Program-made: the position numbers and the translations under genes
The notes under the pieces: model-generated
What the model was told of the DNA's origin: nothing
Databases searched by the model: none
Seen by the model: only the letters and a program-made list of their open reading frames with translations
From: Bacillota bacterium
Lineage (GTDB): Bacteria; Bacillota; UBA4882; UBA8346
Direction of reading: 5' to 3'
Length of the DNA stretch: 64,000 bases
NCBI GenBank assembly: GCA_023417475.1
Contig: JAEZFP010000046.1
Span: forward strand, 1-64,000
Shown: positions 43,915 through 52,366 of the stretch, one piece after another
Layout of the letters: the number at the start of each line of letters is the position of its first letter
Numbering within the stretch: the first letter of the stretch is position 1

Positions 43915-44907
43915 TTAGCTTCGCTGATAGCTACCGGGAGTAACCCCGAACTTCTTGCGGAATGCGGCGCTGAAGTGGCTGATATTGGTATATCCCACGC
44001 GACTGGCTACCTCTTTAACCGGCAACTCCTTCGCCGTTAAAAGCACCAGTGCGGTTTCCATCCGTTTATTGATTACATAGGCATAGATCGGCAGGCCAAA
44101 AACCTCTTTAAAACCGCTCTTTAGTTTAAACTCGTTCAAGCAGGTCAATTTGGCCAGGCTGGCGATGGTCGGCGGTTCGGCGTAGGAACAATCGAGAATT
44201 ACCCGGGCTTGATGCAAACTGGCGACATCTTGCAACGAAAGTTTGACCGGACCCGGACCCTCCCGCGCTTCCCGGACCATCTCGTTGAGGTAGACCGCCA
44301 GTAATTCGAGAATTTTTCCTTCAAGATAGATGCCCTGCAGCGGATCCTGACAAGGGTTATTCACAATTTGCCAAAGGATGGTTTTAACTGCGGGGGTCAT
44401 TTTATATTTCCGGCTGACGCCCGCGTGACGATTCAAGTCGGTGGCCGCTCGGGTGTCAGTCAAACATTGGCTCACGGCGACATATTTCGTCGGCGCCAGA
44501 TGAATGCCAATACTATAATAATGTTGCCCGGGATGGAAGCAAGAGCGACTTCGGATGCCGTCTCCCAAATAGATGCAACTGGCGTCCGCATCCAAACGTT
44601 CGGCGAGCTCCTCAATCTCATATTCGATGGCGTCACCCAGACAAAAAAGCAGATGATAAGCCCTGCCCTTTGCGACCTCCCCCATCAGAATTTCCCGGTG
44701 AAAGGTGAAATCGCAAGCCGTTATCTCCATCGCCCGATCGGGGCGGATCCGCCGATAATATCCCCGTCCGAAGGTTTCCTCCAGACAGAACTGCGATTCA
44801 AACCGTTTCTGCCGGTGGATTTGGTTCAATTCCCGGCAAAACGCGCTCCCAGCGGCGCTATCGCCAGTATTGACCAATTCATAATGCTTATCAAGCAACG
44901 ATTTCAT
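43915..44907 (-). CDS. AraC-family transcriptional regulator
   Basis: A 330-residue regulator. The C-terminal 100 residues hold two helix-turn-helix motifs (TIASLAKLTCLNEFKLKSGFKEVFGLPIYAYVINKRMETAL and VKEVASRVGYTNISHFSAAFRKKFGVTPGSYQ). The N-terminal region is not a recognisable cupin by eye and resembles PchR-type siderophore regulators in spacing and the KLKSGFKEVFG segment; this is a guess. Possible binding sites lie just upstream at 44952-44977. It sits alone among unrelated genes. Confidence 0.92.
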   Translation of the reverse strand: MKSLLDKHYELVNTGDSAAGSAFCRELNQIHRQKRFESQFCLEETFGRGYYRRIRPDRAMEITACDFTFHREILMGEVAKGRAYHLLFCLGDAIEYEIEELAERLDADASCIYLGDGIRSRSCFHPGQHYYSIGIHLAPTKYVAVSQCLTDTRAATDLNRHAGVSRKYKMTPAVKTILWQIVNNPCQDPLQGIYLEGKILELLAVYLNEMVREAREGPGPVKLSLQDVASLHQARVILDCSYAEPPTIASLAKLTCLNEFKLKSGFKEVFGLPIYAYVINKRMETALVLLTAKELPVKEVASRVGYTNISHFSAAFRKKFGVTPGSYQRS

Positions 44908-45222
44908 TTTTCACCTCACCGTTCCTGTTTCCGTAAATTGTCAATCAAACGCTAACTAGATGTTAGTCTTAACTAACTTATATACTATTTATATTTTCCA
45001 GATTTGTCAAGGAGTGATCCGTTAATCATGATGGACGCTAAACTTCCTGAAGTATTCCCGTTGGTAATATTGCTGCCAAGCAAAAAACCCGCCTCCGCGG
45101 GTCCTTTTTCATTCAATTTCGAATTGGCTGATTCGCGCCTCCAAACAGTCCCGTCACATGATCCAACCGTCAAATCATCTTGCCAATGTCGTTCCGGCAC
45201 TTGTCCTAACCGGACCACCGGA
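44908..45222. other. Intergenic control region of the AraC gene
   Basis: No gene is supported. CTAAC half-sites occur at 44952 and 44973, exactly 21 bp apart, with an inverted GTTAG at 44962 between them; such helically phased half-sites suit AraC-type or other dimeric regulators. A bidirectional hairpin, ACCCGC with GCGGGT flanked by A- and T-runs, lies at 45082-45109 and could end transcripts of the lipoprotein gene. Confidence 0.5.
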
Positions 45223-45909
45223 TCAGAACTTAACCCTGACCAAAGTCAGCACCGCAGTCCGGGCTGCTTGATCCTGAAAGACCTTGTTCACTGCTTGGGT
45301 TAACGAACGACTGATCGAAGCGCGCAAAGCGTTATCCGTCTTCAAAGTTGCTTCTTTGGCGTCAACCCCCACAAACTGTCCGGCCCATATCAGTTTTTTT
45401 GACTTGACATCGGCAATCACCAAATCAAATGCAACTTTTGAGTTGATTGCCACCGTTGAATATCCCGAATGCGCTTCCACCCAAAACACTTTCAACCGTC
45501 CGCCCAAGATGAAATCAACCTTCGCCAACTCCGGAATTCCGGCGGTCGACAAGTCCCAACCGGTTGTCCTAACCACCTTAAACCCGGCCTGCCGGAGCTG
45601 GCGTATCAGCGCATCTTCGACAATGGCCGCGGGATTCCGGGAAGCAACCAAAGTCTCTACTTTTTCATTCCGCTTGTTGTAACTGTCGCCGATTTTATCG
45701 GTAACAGTCCGCTCGTCCCAGAGCGCATTGACGGCAATCGTCAACGGTTGAGCGGCGGCGGCAGTTTGTTTCCGGTCGCCAAACCAATTTTGGGTATCAA
45801 ATCCCGGCAAATATTCAACCTTAATTTTGTTCACACCGGAGCAACCACTGGTCAAAAATAGCAACGTGAAGACCGCTACAACGATTGCCGGTCCTTTTCG
45901 GTTCCGCAT
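45223..45909 (-). CDS. Putative lipoprotein (YajG/DUF4410-like)
   Basis: A 228-residue exported protein with a lipobox LTSGC at residues 19-23, so it is probably lipid-anchored. The mature part has PLTIAVNALWDERTVTDKIG, VEDALIRQLRQAGFKVV, and VDFILGGRLKVFWVEA, an alternating pattern like YajG or DUF4410 outer-membrane lipoproteins that adopt a small alpha/beta fold. No role is known. ATG at 45909 follows AAGGAGA. Confidence 0.75.
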   Translation of the reverse strand: MRNRKGPAIVVAVFTLLFLTSGCSGVNKIKVEYLPGFDTQNWFGDRKQTAAAAQPLTIAVNALWDERTVTDKIGDSYNKRNEKVETLVASRNPAAIVEDALIRQLRQAGFKVVRTTGWDLSTAGIPELAKVDFILGGRLKVFWVEAHSGYSTVAINSKVAFDLVIADVKSKKLIWAGQFVGVDAKEATLKTDNALRASISRSLTQAVNKVFQDQAARTAVLTLVRVKF

Positions 45910-46020
45910 CGATCCGTCTCTCCTTGGATTAAAACTAAAAAATTTTCATATTTTTTAGATCATCGGCAGTACCGGCTAAAAAATGAATGTTATTTAAACC
46001 GTTTGATTCCGACTCATCAT

Positions 46021-46055
46021 AAAAAAAGCCGGGTACCTCACGGGCACTCGGCTCT
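46021..46055 (-). terminator. Terminator of the cupin gene
   Basis: Minus-strand AGCCG pairs with CGGCT (with inner TGCC/GGTA pairing) followed by seven T residues, directly past the stop at 46074. Confidence 0.8.
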
Positions 46056-46073
46056 CCATATCTAACTCCAAAC

Positions 46074-46412
46074 TTACTTCTTATTCACAAAATCCTCGCG
46101 ATACGGCGAGAACGTATCGAGCAGCACGCCTTGCTTGGTACAGACGCAGCCGTGCACCACATTGGGCTGTTTAAAGAGGGTGTCGCCCTTCTTCACAACA
46201 TTTTTCACCCCGCCGATCTCGAACTCAAACTCGCCTTCCAGCACATAGGTCAATTGCGTATGGGGATGGCTATGCATCGGTCCAATCGCGCCGGCTTCAA
46301 AATGAACCTCCACCGCCATCAACTGGTCGCCATAGGCTAAAATCTTCCGTTTCACACCTTCGCCGGTCTGCTCAAACCGGCCTTCCTCCGCAAACACAAA
46401 CGGTTTATTCAT
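46074..46412 (-). CDS. Small single-domain cupin protein
   Basis: A 112-residue protein made of one cupin barrel. Motif 1 is GPMHSHPHTQLTYVLEGEFEFEIGG with metal-binding His and Glu-type positions; motif 2 is KKGDTLFKQPNVVHGCVC. It resembles the pectin-degradation/KdgF-like small cupins, but the substrate cannot be named. ATG at 46412 follows GAGGAGG. Single-gene unit with its own terminator. Confidence 0.85.
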   Translation of the reverse strand: MNKPFVFAEEGRFEQTGEGVKRKILAYGDQLMAVEVHFEAGAIGPMHSHPHTQLTYVLEGEFEFEIGGVKNVVKKGDTLFKQPNVVHGCVCTKQGVLLDTFSPYREDFVNKK

Positions 46413-46524
46413 AACGATTCCTCCTCGAAACTTCTATAATTACCTTCCCTACAAGTTAGACCCCAACATCCCAAAACCCTGCTACGCCACAATTCTTTAA
46501 TATATTTTTTTGAAATTCCAACGA

Positions 46525-46899
46525 TTATACAACCTTTCCAAGGCAAAATCCGATCATTAAAACCAACAAAACGACGGTTGCGATCACCATGTAACGGTAG
46601 TCGCGTTCTTGCCAAAAGGCAATGATCGATACGGCCACCCGCAACACCGGCGTCAACACCAACAATAATAATCCGGCTAAAATCACCGCATCCGGTTTGA
46701 GCGTCAAAAGCCCGCTATATATTGCCGCTAAACTGGTTGGGAACGTTGCGCCGGGATAACCGCTTCCCCCTTTGCCAACCAACAGCACCAATCCCAAAAG
46801 AATCAGGCCGGCGCTGATCAAAACGCCGATCCGGAGCAGGTTGCTGATGGTGATCTCCATCGATTTGGTTCGTTCCTGCCGTTTATTGCTTATCGCCAT
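46525..46899 (-). CDS. DUF1634 membrane protein
   Basis: A 124-residue protein with three hydrophobic segments and the pattern ISNLLRIGVLISAGLILLGLVLL, then PDAVILAGLLLLVLTPVLRVAVSIIAFWQERDYRYMVIATVVLLVLMIG, typical of DUF1634. These proteins regularly accompany TauE/SafE exporters, as here. ATG at 46899 overlaps the TauE gene by 10 bp; MEITIS at 46860 is an alternative start. It is probably a small partner subunit. Confidence 0.88.
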   Translation of the reverse strand: MAISNKRQERTKSMEITISNLLRIGVLISAGLILLGLVLLVGKGGSGYPGATFPTSLAAIYSGLLTLKPDAVILAGLLLLVLTPVLRVAVSIIAFWQERDYRYMVIATVVLLVLMIGFCLGKVV

Positions 46900-47735
46900 A
46901 ACGTGATCCCCAATCCTTGCAATAACATTTCCACCGCGATATATAACAAAATCGGAATAAACAATTTACGTAACGTAACGCTTTTTAACCGTCCCATCAC
47001 CCGGGTTCCGACCGTCGCGCCGATCAATACTCCCAACGCCACCGGGCCGGCGATCCGCGGATCGATATCGCCGCGCATAAAATAAATCCCGGCGCTGGCG
47101 GCGGCGGTCACGCCGATCATAAAATTGCTGGTCGCGGTCGAAACTTTCAACGGCAATTTCATGAAGATATCCATCGCCATCACCTTAAAGATCCCGCTGC
47201 CGATGCCCAGCAGGCCGGAGATCACGCCCGCCAGATACATCATGCCAAAACCGCCATAGACCCCACTGACGTTATAAGCGACCGTTCGGTCAAGTGTTTG
47301 ATCAAAATAAGTCCCGTTCAAATGCAGTTTCGCCGCGAGCGGATGTGGCGTCACCGCTTCCGGAAGCTCCTGACGGGTCTTTTTGACCATCGCCAAACCG
47401 GAATAAAGTAAAAGTAAGCCAAAGATAATATACAACCAATGCGTGCTCAATAATCCGGCGACCAACGCCCCGGTCAAGGCGCCCACTGTGGTCGCAACCT
47501 CTAAAAACATTCCCACCCGCAGATTGGTCAATTTATCCCGGACATAGGCCACCGCAGCCCCGCTGGAGGTGGCGATCACCGAGACGATACTGGCGCCGAT
47601 GGCATATTTGATATCGACCCCTAGCAGTAATGTTAACGCGGGCGTCACAATAATCCCGCCGCCCAAACCCAGTATCGAACCGATCAGGCCGGCAACCATT
47701 GCGATTCCCAAAACAATCAGCATTGAAGTGTCCAT
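46890..47735 (-). CDS. TauE/SafE-family sulfite/sulfonate exporter
   Basis: A 281-residue polytopic membrane protein. The duplicated family motif GLIGSILGLGGGIIVTPALTLLLGVDIKYAIGAS and the second copy LAGVISGLLGIGSGIFKVMAMDIFMKLPLKVSTATSNFMIGVTAAAS are clear. Members export sulfite, sulfoacetate or other small anions. Start ATG 47735 lies 1 bp past the YeiH stop. Forms an operon with yeiH and DUF1634 behind a LysR regulator. Confidence 0.93.
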   Translation of the reverse strand: MDTSMLIVLGIAMVAGLIGSILGLGGGIIVTPALTLLLGVDIKYAIGASIVSVIATSSGAAVAYVRDKLTNLRVGMFLEVATTVGALTGALVAGLLSTHWLYIIFGLLLLYSGLAMVKKTRQELPEAVTPHPLAAKLHLNGTYFDQTLDRTVAYNVSGVYGGFGMMYLAGVISGLLGIGSGIFKVMAMDIFMKLPLKVSTATSNFMIGVTAAASAGIYFMRGDIDPRIAGPVALGVLIGATVGTRVMGRLKSVTLRKLFIPILLYIAVEMLLQGLGITLWR

Positions 47736-47736
47736 A

Positions 47737-48744
47737 TCAGATTAACCCCGCTCCGTATTGGACAATCAAACTGATAACCGTCACCGCAAACCAGACCATC
47801 AGCCCGAGTAACAGCGGTTTCAATCCCAGCTGATTCATCTTTTTAAAATCGGAGTTTAACCCGATGGCCGCCAACGCCAAAATAATCAGAAACTTTCCGA
47901 GTTCGGTTAAACCGTTGGCTACCGGACTATGAATCCAACCGGTCGTGTTGCAAAACGCCGCAACCAAAAACCAGAAAATGAACCAGGGAAAAATCTTGTC
48001 AAACCGGAAGTTGACTACGGCGTTCTCCGTCGCCGTCCGTTTCTTTTGCCAGGCGGTCACCAACGCAAAGATGGTTGCGATGGGAATAATCATTGTGCTC
48101 CGGGTTAATTTGACGATCGTTGCGTAATTGCCGGCGGCGTCGCTAAAAGCATACCCCGAAGCCACTACCGAAGAGGTATCGTTGATCGCCGTCCCCGCCC
48201 AAAGTCCGAAAGCGTGGTCGGAAAAGCCCAACCAATGCCCCAGCGGCGGAAAGATCAATACCGCAATAATGTTAAATAGAAAGACGGTGGAGATCGCGTA
48301 GGCAATCTCTTGATCCTCCGCCTCAATAATCGGTGAAATCGCCGCGATGGCCGAGCCGCCGCAGATTGCGGTGCCCATCCCGATTAGACTGGTTAAACGG
48401 AGCGGAATCCGCATCAGCCTGCCCAATCCGTAGGCGGTGATAAACGCCCCGGACAAGGTAAACACCATCACCCATAACGAATCCAGCCCCACCCGGTAAA
48501 CCTGCGTCAAACTCAACCCGGTTCCCAATAATACAATCGCCCATTGCAACAACTGTTTCCCGGCAAATTTCAAACCGGGCAAGGTTTGCGCCGGTTTTCC
48601 CCAGCGATTGCTGATGAAAATCCCGATGACGATTCCAAACACCGGTCCCCCGACAATCGGAAACCACTTCCCAAGGAGTAACGCCCCAACCGCTACTCCC
48701 AACGCATACAAAATTCCCGGACCGTTTTTCCGTAAAAAATTCAA
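47737..48744 (-). CDS. yeiH: YeiH-family putative sulfate/sulfite exporter
   Basis: A 335-residue UPF0324 membrane protein with about ten hydrophobic segments. Signatures are MGTAICGGSAIAAISPIIEAEDQEIAYAIS and GLWAGTAINDTSSVVASGYAFSDAAGNYATIVKLTRS. In Escherichia coli yeiH is beside the LysR gene yeiE, and the same arrangement occurs here. Anion export, probably of sulfite or sulfate, is inferred from the family and the TauE neighbour. ATG at 48744; dyads of a likely operator lie 60-105 bp upstream. Confidence 0.93.
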   Translation of the reverse strand: MNFLRKNGPGILYALGVAVGALLLGKWFPIVGGPVFGIVIGIFISNRWGKPAQTLPGLKFAGKQLLQWAIVLLGTGLSLTQVYRVGLDSLWVMVFTLSGAFITAYGLGRLMRIPLRLTSLIGMGTAICGGSAIAAISPIIEAEDQEIAYAISTVFLFNIIAVLIFPPLGHWLGFSDHAFGLWAGTAINDTSSVVASGYAFSDAAGNYATIVKLTRSTMIIPIATIFALVTAWQKKRTATENAVVNFRFDKIFPWFIFWFLVAAFCNTTGWIHSPVANGLTELGKFLIILALAAIGLNSDFKKMNQLGLKPLLLGLMVWFAVTVISLIVQYGAGLI

Positions 48745-48806
48745 GTGATCATCTCCGCATTCAAGGTATAAGCTTTGATCTTATTGTAAAAAGTTTCTTT
48801 GTTTAA

Positions 48807-48849
48807 GTAAAATAACTATTTTACATGAAAATCATAAGCATTTGCTTAT
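48807..48849 (-). promoter_or_regulatory. Two dyads, likely LysR operator of the yeiH operon
   Basis: GTAAAATAACTATTTTAC (48807-48824, arms of 8 bp) and ATAAGCATTTGCTTAT (48834-48849, arms of 7 bp) are inverted repeats with centres 26 bp apart, between the LysR gene and yeiH. Spaced AT-rich dyads of this type are typical LysR-type recognition and activation sites. Confidence 0.6.
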
Positions 48850-48882
48850 ACTACCGTGAAATGCAGATTCCCCAATCGAAAA

Positions 48883-49767
48883 CTATTTCACCTGACTTTT
48901 GCAATAATCAATGAAAAATTTAAAACGGTTCGACATATACTTATCCTGATGATAGATGAGATTTAGATTCCGTTTTACCGTGAGACCGGCGATCCGGGCG
49001 ACCCGCAACCGTTCTTCCGCAACTTCTTGCCTGATGCAACGTTCCGAGATACACGAGATGCCCAGTCCGGCCGCGACCGCTTTCTTAATCGCTTCGGTAT
49101 TGCCCAACTCCATTCCCAGATGATATTGAACGCCCTGCGCGGCCAGCGCCGTTTCAACGACTTCCCGGGTGCCGCTCCCTTTTTCACGGATTAAAAAACG
49201 TTCCCGCTCAATCTCTTGGGGATTCACTTCCACCCGTTCAGCCCAAGGATGCTCCGGCGGGATAATGAAGACCAACTCGTCGTCGCAAAAGTAATCGGCC
49301 ACAAGCTCCGGTGAGTTGACCGGACCTTCCACAAAGGCGAAATCGATCCGGTTTTTTAAGATAAAGTCTTCTATAATCCGGGTATTCTCAATCGTCAGCG
49401 CCACTTCCACCCCACGGTGTTGCTTTTGAAACCGCCCGATGATATCAGTCAAAATATAAATTCCAATGGTCGTACTGGCGCCGACACTTAACTTGCCCTT
49501 TTTGGCGCCGCGCAGATCCTGAAATGTCGCGGCGCACTCCTGGTAAAGATTTAAAATCCGGCGCACGTATTGCAAAAAAAGCTCCCCTTCTTGCGTCAGA
49601 TAGAGCTTCCGTCCCAAGCGGTCGAAGAATTTCACATCATATTCCGCTTCCAATTCGCGAATGGTCTGGCTGACCGCGGGTTGGCTGATATAAAGGTTGT
49701 CCGCCGCTTCGGTCATGTTTAATTTCGTGGCGACCTCATAAAAGATCTTTAAACTCCGTTCGTTCAT
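48883..49767 (-). CDS. LysR-family regulator (YeiE/CysB-like)
   Basis: A 294-residue LysR-type regulator. The N-terminal HTH reads LKIFYEVATKLNMTEAADNLYISQPAVSQTIRELEAEYDVKFFDRLGRKLYLTQEG; the substrate-binding domain starts KGKLSVGASTTIGIYILTDIIGRF. It closely fits the YeiE/CbbR-like group, in which YeiE responds to sulfite. ATG at 49767 gives the family start; upstream in-frame codons are not needed. It lies 138 bp before yeiH and probably activates the exporter operon. Confidence 0.92.
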   Translation of the reverse strand: MNERSLKIFYEVATKLNMTEAADNLYISQPAVSQTIRELEAEYDVKFFDRLGRKLYLTQEGELFLQYVRRILNLYQECAATFQDLRGAKKGKLSVGASTTIGIYILTDIIGRFQKQHRGVEVALTIENTRIIEDFILKNRIDFAFVEGPVNSPELVADYFCDDELVFIIPPEHPWAERVEVNPQEIERERFLIREKGSGTREVVETALAAQGVQYHLGMELGNTEAIKKAVAAGLGISCISERCIRQEVAEERLRVARIAGLTVKRNLNLIYHQDKYMSNRFKFFIDYCKSQVK

Positions 49768-49881
49768 TGCCGTTTTGATCCTTTGGTTAGCGTTTTCATT
49801 AAGCATAGACGATTTTCCGGCAAACCGCAAGGAAAGGACGGCTTCAACCCCGTCCTTTCCTGTGATTCCCTGCCTGTTTGA

Positions 49882-50247
49882 TTAGTGACAATCATGTCCC
49901 GAACAGGCTTGTTCGGGGAGAGCCGCCGTCAGGGTCCCGTTATGAAACCGATCGATCATTGCTGCCACGGTTTTGCCATCCCCTAAGTACACTTGCAGTC
50001 CGTTATCGATCAACCGCTCCATTGCGCCACGTCCGATTCCCACGCACAAAACGCTTGCGACTCCTTTTCCGGCAATTGCCGCCAAGGGGTTGCATTGACC
50101 GTGTTCATGATGTTGATCGTGATTATTGATTACTTCAACGCCTTGATTCGCCAGATCGATAATGGTGAAATAGGGAGCTCCTCCAAAATGCTCGCTGACG
50201 GTTTCTTCCATGCCCCGTTCACCCATGGTCGGAATACAGATTTTCAT
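49882..50247 (-). CDS. NifX/NifB-associated FeMo-cofactor-like protein
   Basis: A 121-residue protein of the dinitrogenase iron-molybdenum cofactor family: MKICIPT at the start, SEHFGGAPYFTIID, CNPLAAIAGKGVASVLCVGIGRGAMERL and YLGDGKTVAAMI. A His-rich loop (HDQHHEHGQC) and a terminal CSGHDCH suggest metal or cluster binding. No nif genes are near, so the role is not nitrogen fixation by context; such stand-alone proteins pair with DUF134 proteins in anaerobes. ATG follows GAGGAG. Confidence 0.88.
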   Translation of the reverse strand: MKICIPTMGERGMEETVSEHFGGAPYFTIIDLANQGVEVINNHDQHHEHGQCNPLAAIAGKGVASVLCVGIGRGAMERLIDNGLQVYLGDGKTVAAMIDRFHNGTLTAALPEQACSGHDCH

Positions 50248-50252
50248 ACTCG

Positions 50253-50552
50253 CTACTCCTCTTCGGTTTGATTTTGACCGGCTTTGATCCGGATTGCCCG
50301 CTGCTGAACCAGTGCTTCAACCAGTTTCGAGCGCCCGCTGATTAACAGTCGCTGAATCGTCCCGCGTGAAACGCCCATCCTGGCCCCGGCTTCCGTTTGT
50401 TCGAACCCCTCCAGATCACAAAGCCGGAGCGCTTCAAACTCATCCAGTTCCAAAACCACTTCACTTAATTCGTTTAGGGGCACTGCCACCGGTTTATAGA
50501 TCAGTTCATTCTGCAAACGCCGACAACACCGTGCTTTCTTACATCTGGGCAG
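50253..50552 (-). CDS. DUF134 helix-turn-helix protein, probable CTG start
   Basis: About 99 residues. The C-terminal part is a sigma-70 region 4-like HTH (ELDEFEALRLCDLEGFEQTEAGARMGVSRGTIQRLLISGRSKLVEAL). DUF134 proteins start MPRPRK-CR...; here that start, PRCKKARCCRRLQNELIYKP, is encoded upstream of the first conventional codon (TTG at 50516). The only fitting initiation codon is CTG at 50550-50552, with AAGGAG 9 nt upstream. The Cys-rich head may bind metal. It lies 5 bp before the NifX-like gene and probably regulates it. Confidence 0.82.
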   Translation of the reverse strand: MPRCKKARCCRRLQNELIYKPVAVPLNELSEVVLELDEFEALRLCDLEGFEQTEAGARMGVSRGTIQRLLISGRSKLVEALVQQRAIRIKAGQNQTEEE

Positions 50553-50655
50553 TAGATTCAGCTCCTTTGATTATTTTGTGCATATGCACAATTTAAATGT
50601 AGTCTTTTTCTGGAACAAAGTCAACTCCAGATTTTCCAGATCCGGATCAAGACAT

Positions 50656-50684
50656 AAAAAAACTGGCCCTACGACCAGTTTTTT
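50656..50684. terminator. Bidirectional terminator beside the acyl-CoA synthetase gene
   Basis: AAAAAACTGG pairs with CCAGTTTTTT around CCCTACGA, immediately past the stop of the synthetase gene. Confidence 0.88.
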
Positions 50685-50689
50685 ATGAA

Positions 50690-52348
50690 TTATTTCTCCG
50701 CGTCGTTTTGCCGAATTTCGACCCGGCGGATCTTGCCGCTGATGGTCTTGGGCAATTCGGTCACAAACTCAATCAAACGGGGGTATTTATACGGTGCGGT
50801 AACCTTCTTGACATGTTCTTGAAGCTCAACCGCCAATGCGTCGCTCGCCTGGTAGCCCTTGGCCAAAATGACGGTCGCTTTAATGATTTGACCGCGAATC
50901 GGATCGGGCACACCGGTAATGGCGCATTCCAAAACGGCCGGATGTTCCAGCATCGCGCTCTCCACTTCAAACGGTCCAATCCGGTAACCGGAACTCTTGA
51001 TCACATCGTCGGTGCGGCCGACAAACCAAAAATAGCCGTCCTCATCGCGCCAGGCGGTATCCCGGGTATGATAAATGCCGTCATGCCAAACGCTCTCAGT
51101 CAACTCGCGATCCCGGTAATAACCGTCAAACAGTCCGACCGGGGTAAAGATATCGGTCCGGTAAATAATCTCGCCGACTTCGCCGACCTCGCAAGAACGG
51201 CCGTTTTCATCCACAATATCCACTTCGTAACCGGCCGATGGTTTACCCATCGATCCGGGACGCGGTTCCATCCACGGGAAGGTGCCCATAGATAAGGTGC
51301 ACTCGGTTTGTCCATATCCTTCGCGTAATTTAATCCCGGTGGCGGCGAGAAATTGATTGTAAATCTCGGGATTTAACGGTTCGCCGGCCACCACGCAATA
51401 CGTAAGCTTTGAAAGGTCATATTGGGTCAGATCCTCTTTGATCAAGTAACGGTAAATGGTCGGCGGCGCGCAAAAACTGGTGATGCCGTATTTGGCGATA
51501 ACCCCCAACAGATCTTTGGGGACGAACTTCTCATAGTCATAAACAAAAACCGCGCACTCCGACAACCATTGACCGTAAATTTTCCCCCAAACCGACTTCG
51601 CCCAACCCGTATCGGAGACGGTCAGGTGTAACCCGCCTGCTTCGACGTTCTGCCAGAACTTCGCGGTCACAATATGCCCCAACGGATAGGTGAAATTATG
51701 CCGGACCATCTTCGGGAAAGCGGTCGTACCGGAAGTGAAATAAAGCAAGGAAATATTATCGTTATGCGTCATCGCTTCGCCGGTCGGTTTTTCAAAGTCA
51801 GCGCCGGCTTGCTCCAGTTCGCTGTCAAAATCGTACCAGCCGTCTTTTTTGCCGCCAACCAAAACCTTCAGTTGCAACGAGGGCGACTTGGCCTGAGCTT
51901 CTTCGACGTGCTGGATAACTTCCGGGTCCGCCACGGAAACAATCATTTTAATATCGGCGGCTTGGTTACGGTAAATATAATCCTTGGCGGTAAGCAAATG
52001 AGTTGCCGGAACCGCGATTGCGCCGAGTTTATGTAAGGCAAGCAACGAAAACCAAAACTCATAGCGCCGTTTTAACACCAACATTACCGGATCGCCTTTG
52101 GCGATCCCCAACTTTCGGAAGAAGTTGGCGGTTTTGTCACTGTAATATTTCAGATCCTTAAAAGTAAAGATGCGTTCCGCGCCGGTCGGATCGCACCAAA
52201 CCAGGCCGATCTTCTCCGGCGACTCTTTCGCTAACTCATCCACCACGTCATAAGCAAAATTAAAATTCTCCGGAATCTTAACCTCGAAATTCTCACGAAA
52301 ATCTTCATATGATTCAAAATGACTGCGGGCGTACTTTTCTAAGAACAT
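50690..52348 (-). CDS. AMP-forming acyl-CoA synthetase
   Basis: A 552-residue member of the ANL superfamily, closest to medium-chain acyl-CoA synthetases. The AMP-binding P-loop is LLYFTSGTTAFPKMV; A5 is REGYGQTECT; A7 is YHTRDTAWRDEDGYFWFVGRTDDVIKSSGYRIGPFEVES; the catalytic Lys is near the end in PKTISGKIRRVEIR. It activates a carboxylic acid to acyl-AMP and then acyl-CoA; chain preference is not readable. It follows an XRE-cupin regulator by 18 bp, an arrangement common for this enzyme. Confidence 0.94.
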   Translation of the reverse strand: MFLEKYARSHFESYEDFRENFEVKIPENFNFAYDVVDELAKESPEKIGLVWCDPTGAERIFTFKDLKYYSDKTANFFRKLGIAKGDPVMLVLKRRYEFWFSLLALHKLGAIAVPATHLLTAKDYIYRNQAADIKMIVSVADPEVIQHVEEAQAKSPSLQLKVLVGGKKDGWYDFDSELEQAGADFEKPTGEAMTHNDNISLLYFTSGTTAFPKMVRHNFTYPLGHIVTAKFWQNVEAGGLHLTVSDTGWAKSVWGKIYGQWLSECAVFVYDYEKFVPKDLLGVIAKYGITSFCAPPTIYRYLIKEDLTQYDLSKLTYCVVAGEPLNPEIYNQFLAATGIKLREGYGQTECTLSMGTFPWMEPRPGSMGKPSAGYEVDIVDENGRSCEVGEVGEIIYRTDIFTPVGLFDGYYRDRELTESVWHDGIYHTRDTAWRDEDGYFWFVGRTDDVIKSSGYRIGPFEVESAMLEHPAVLECAITGVPDPIRGQIIKATVILAKGYQASDALAVELQEHVKKVTAPYKYPRLIEFVTELPKTISGKIRRVEIRQNDAEK

Positions 52349-52366
52349 TGCTCCGACCTCTTTCTC

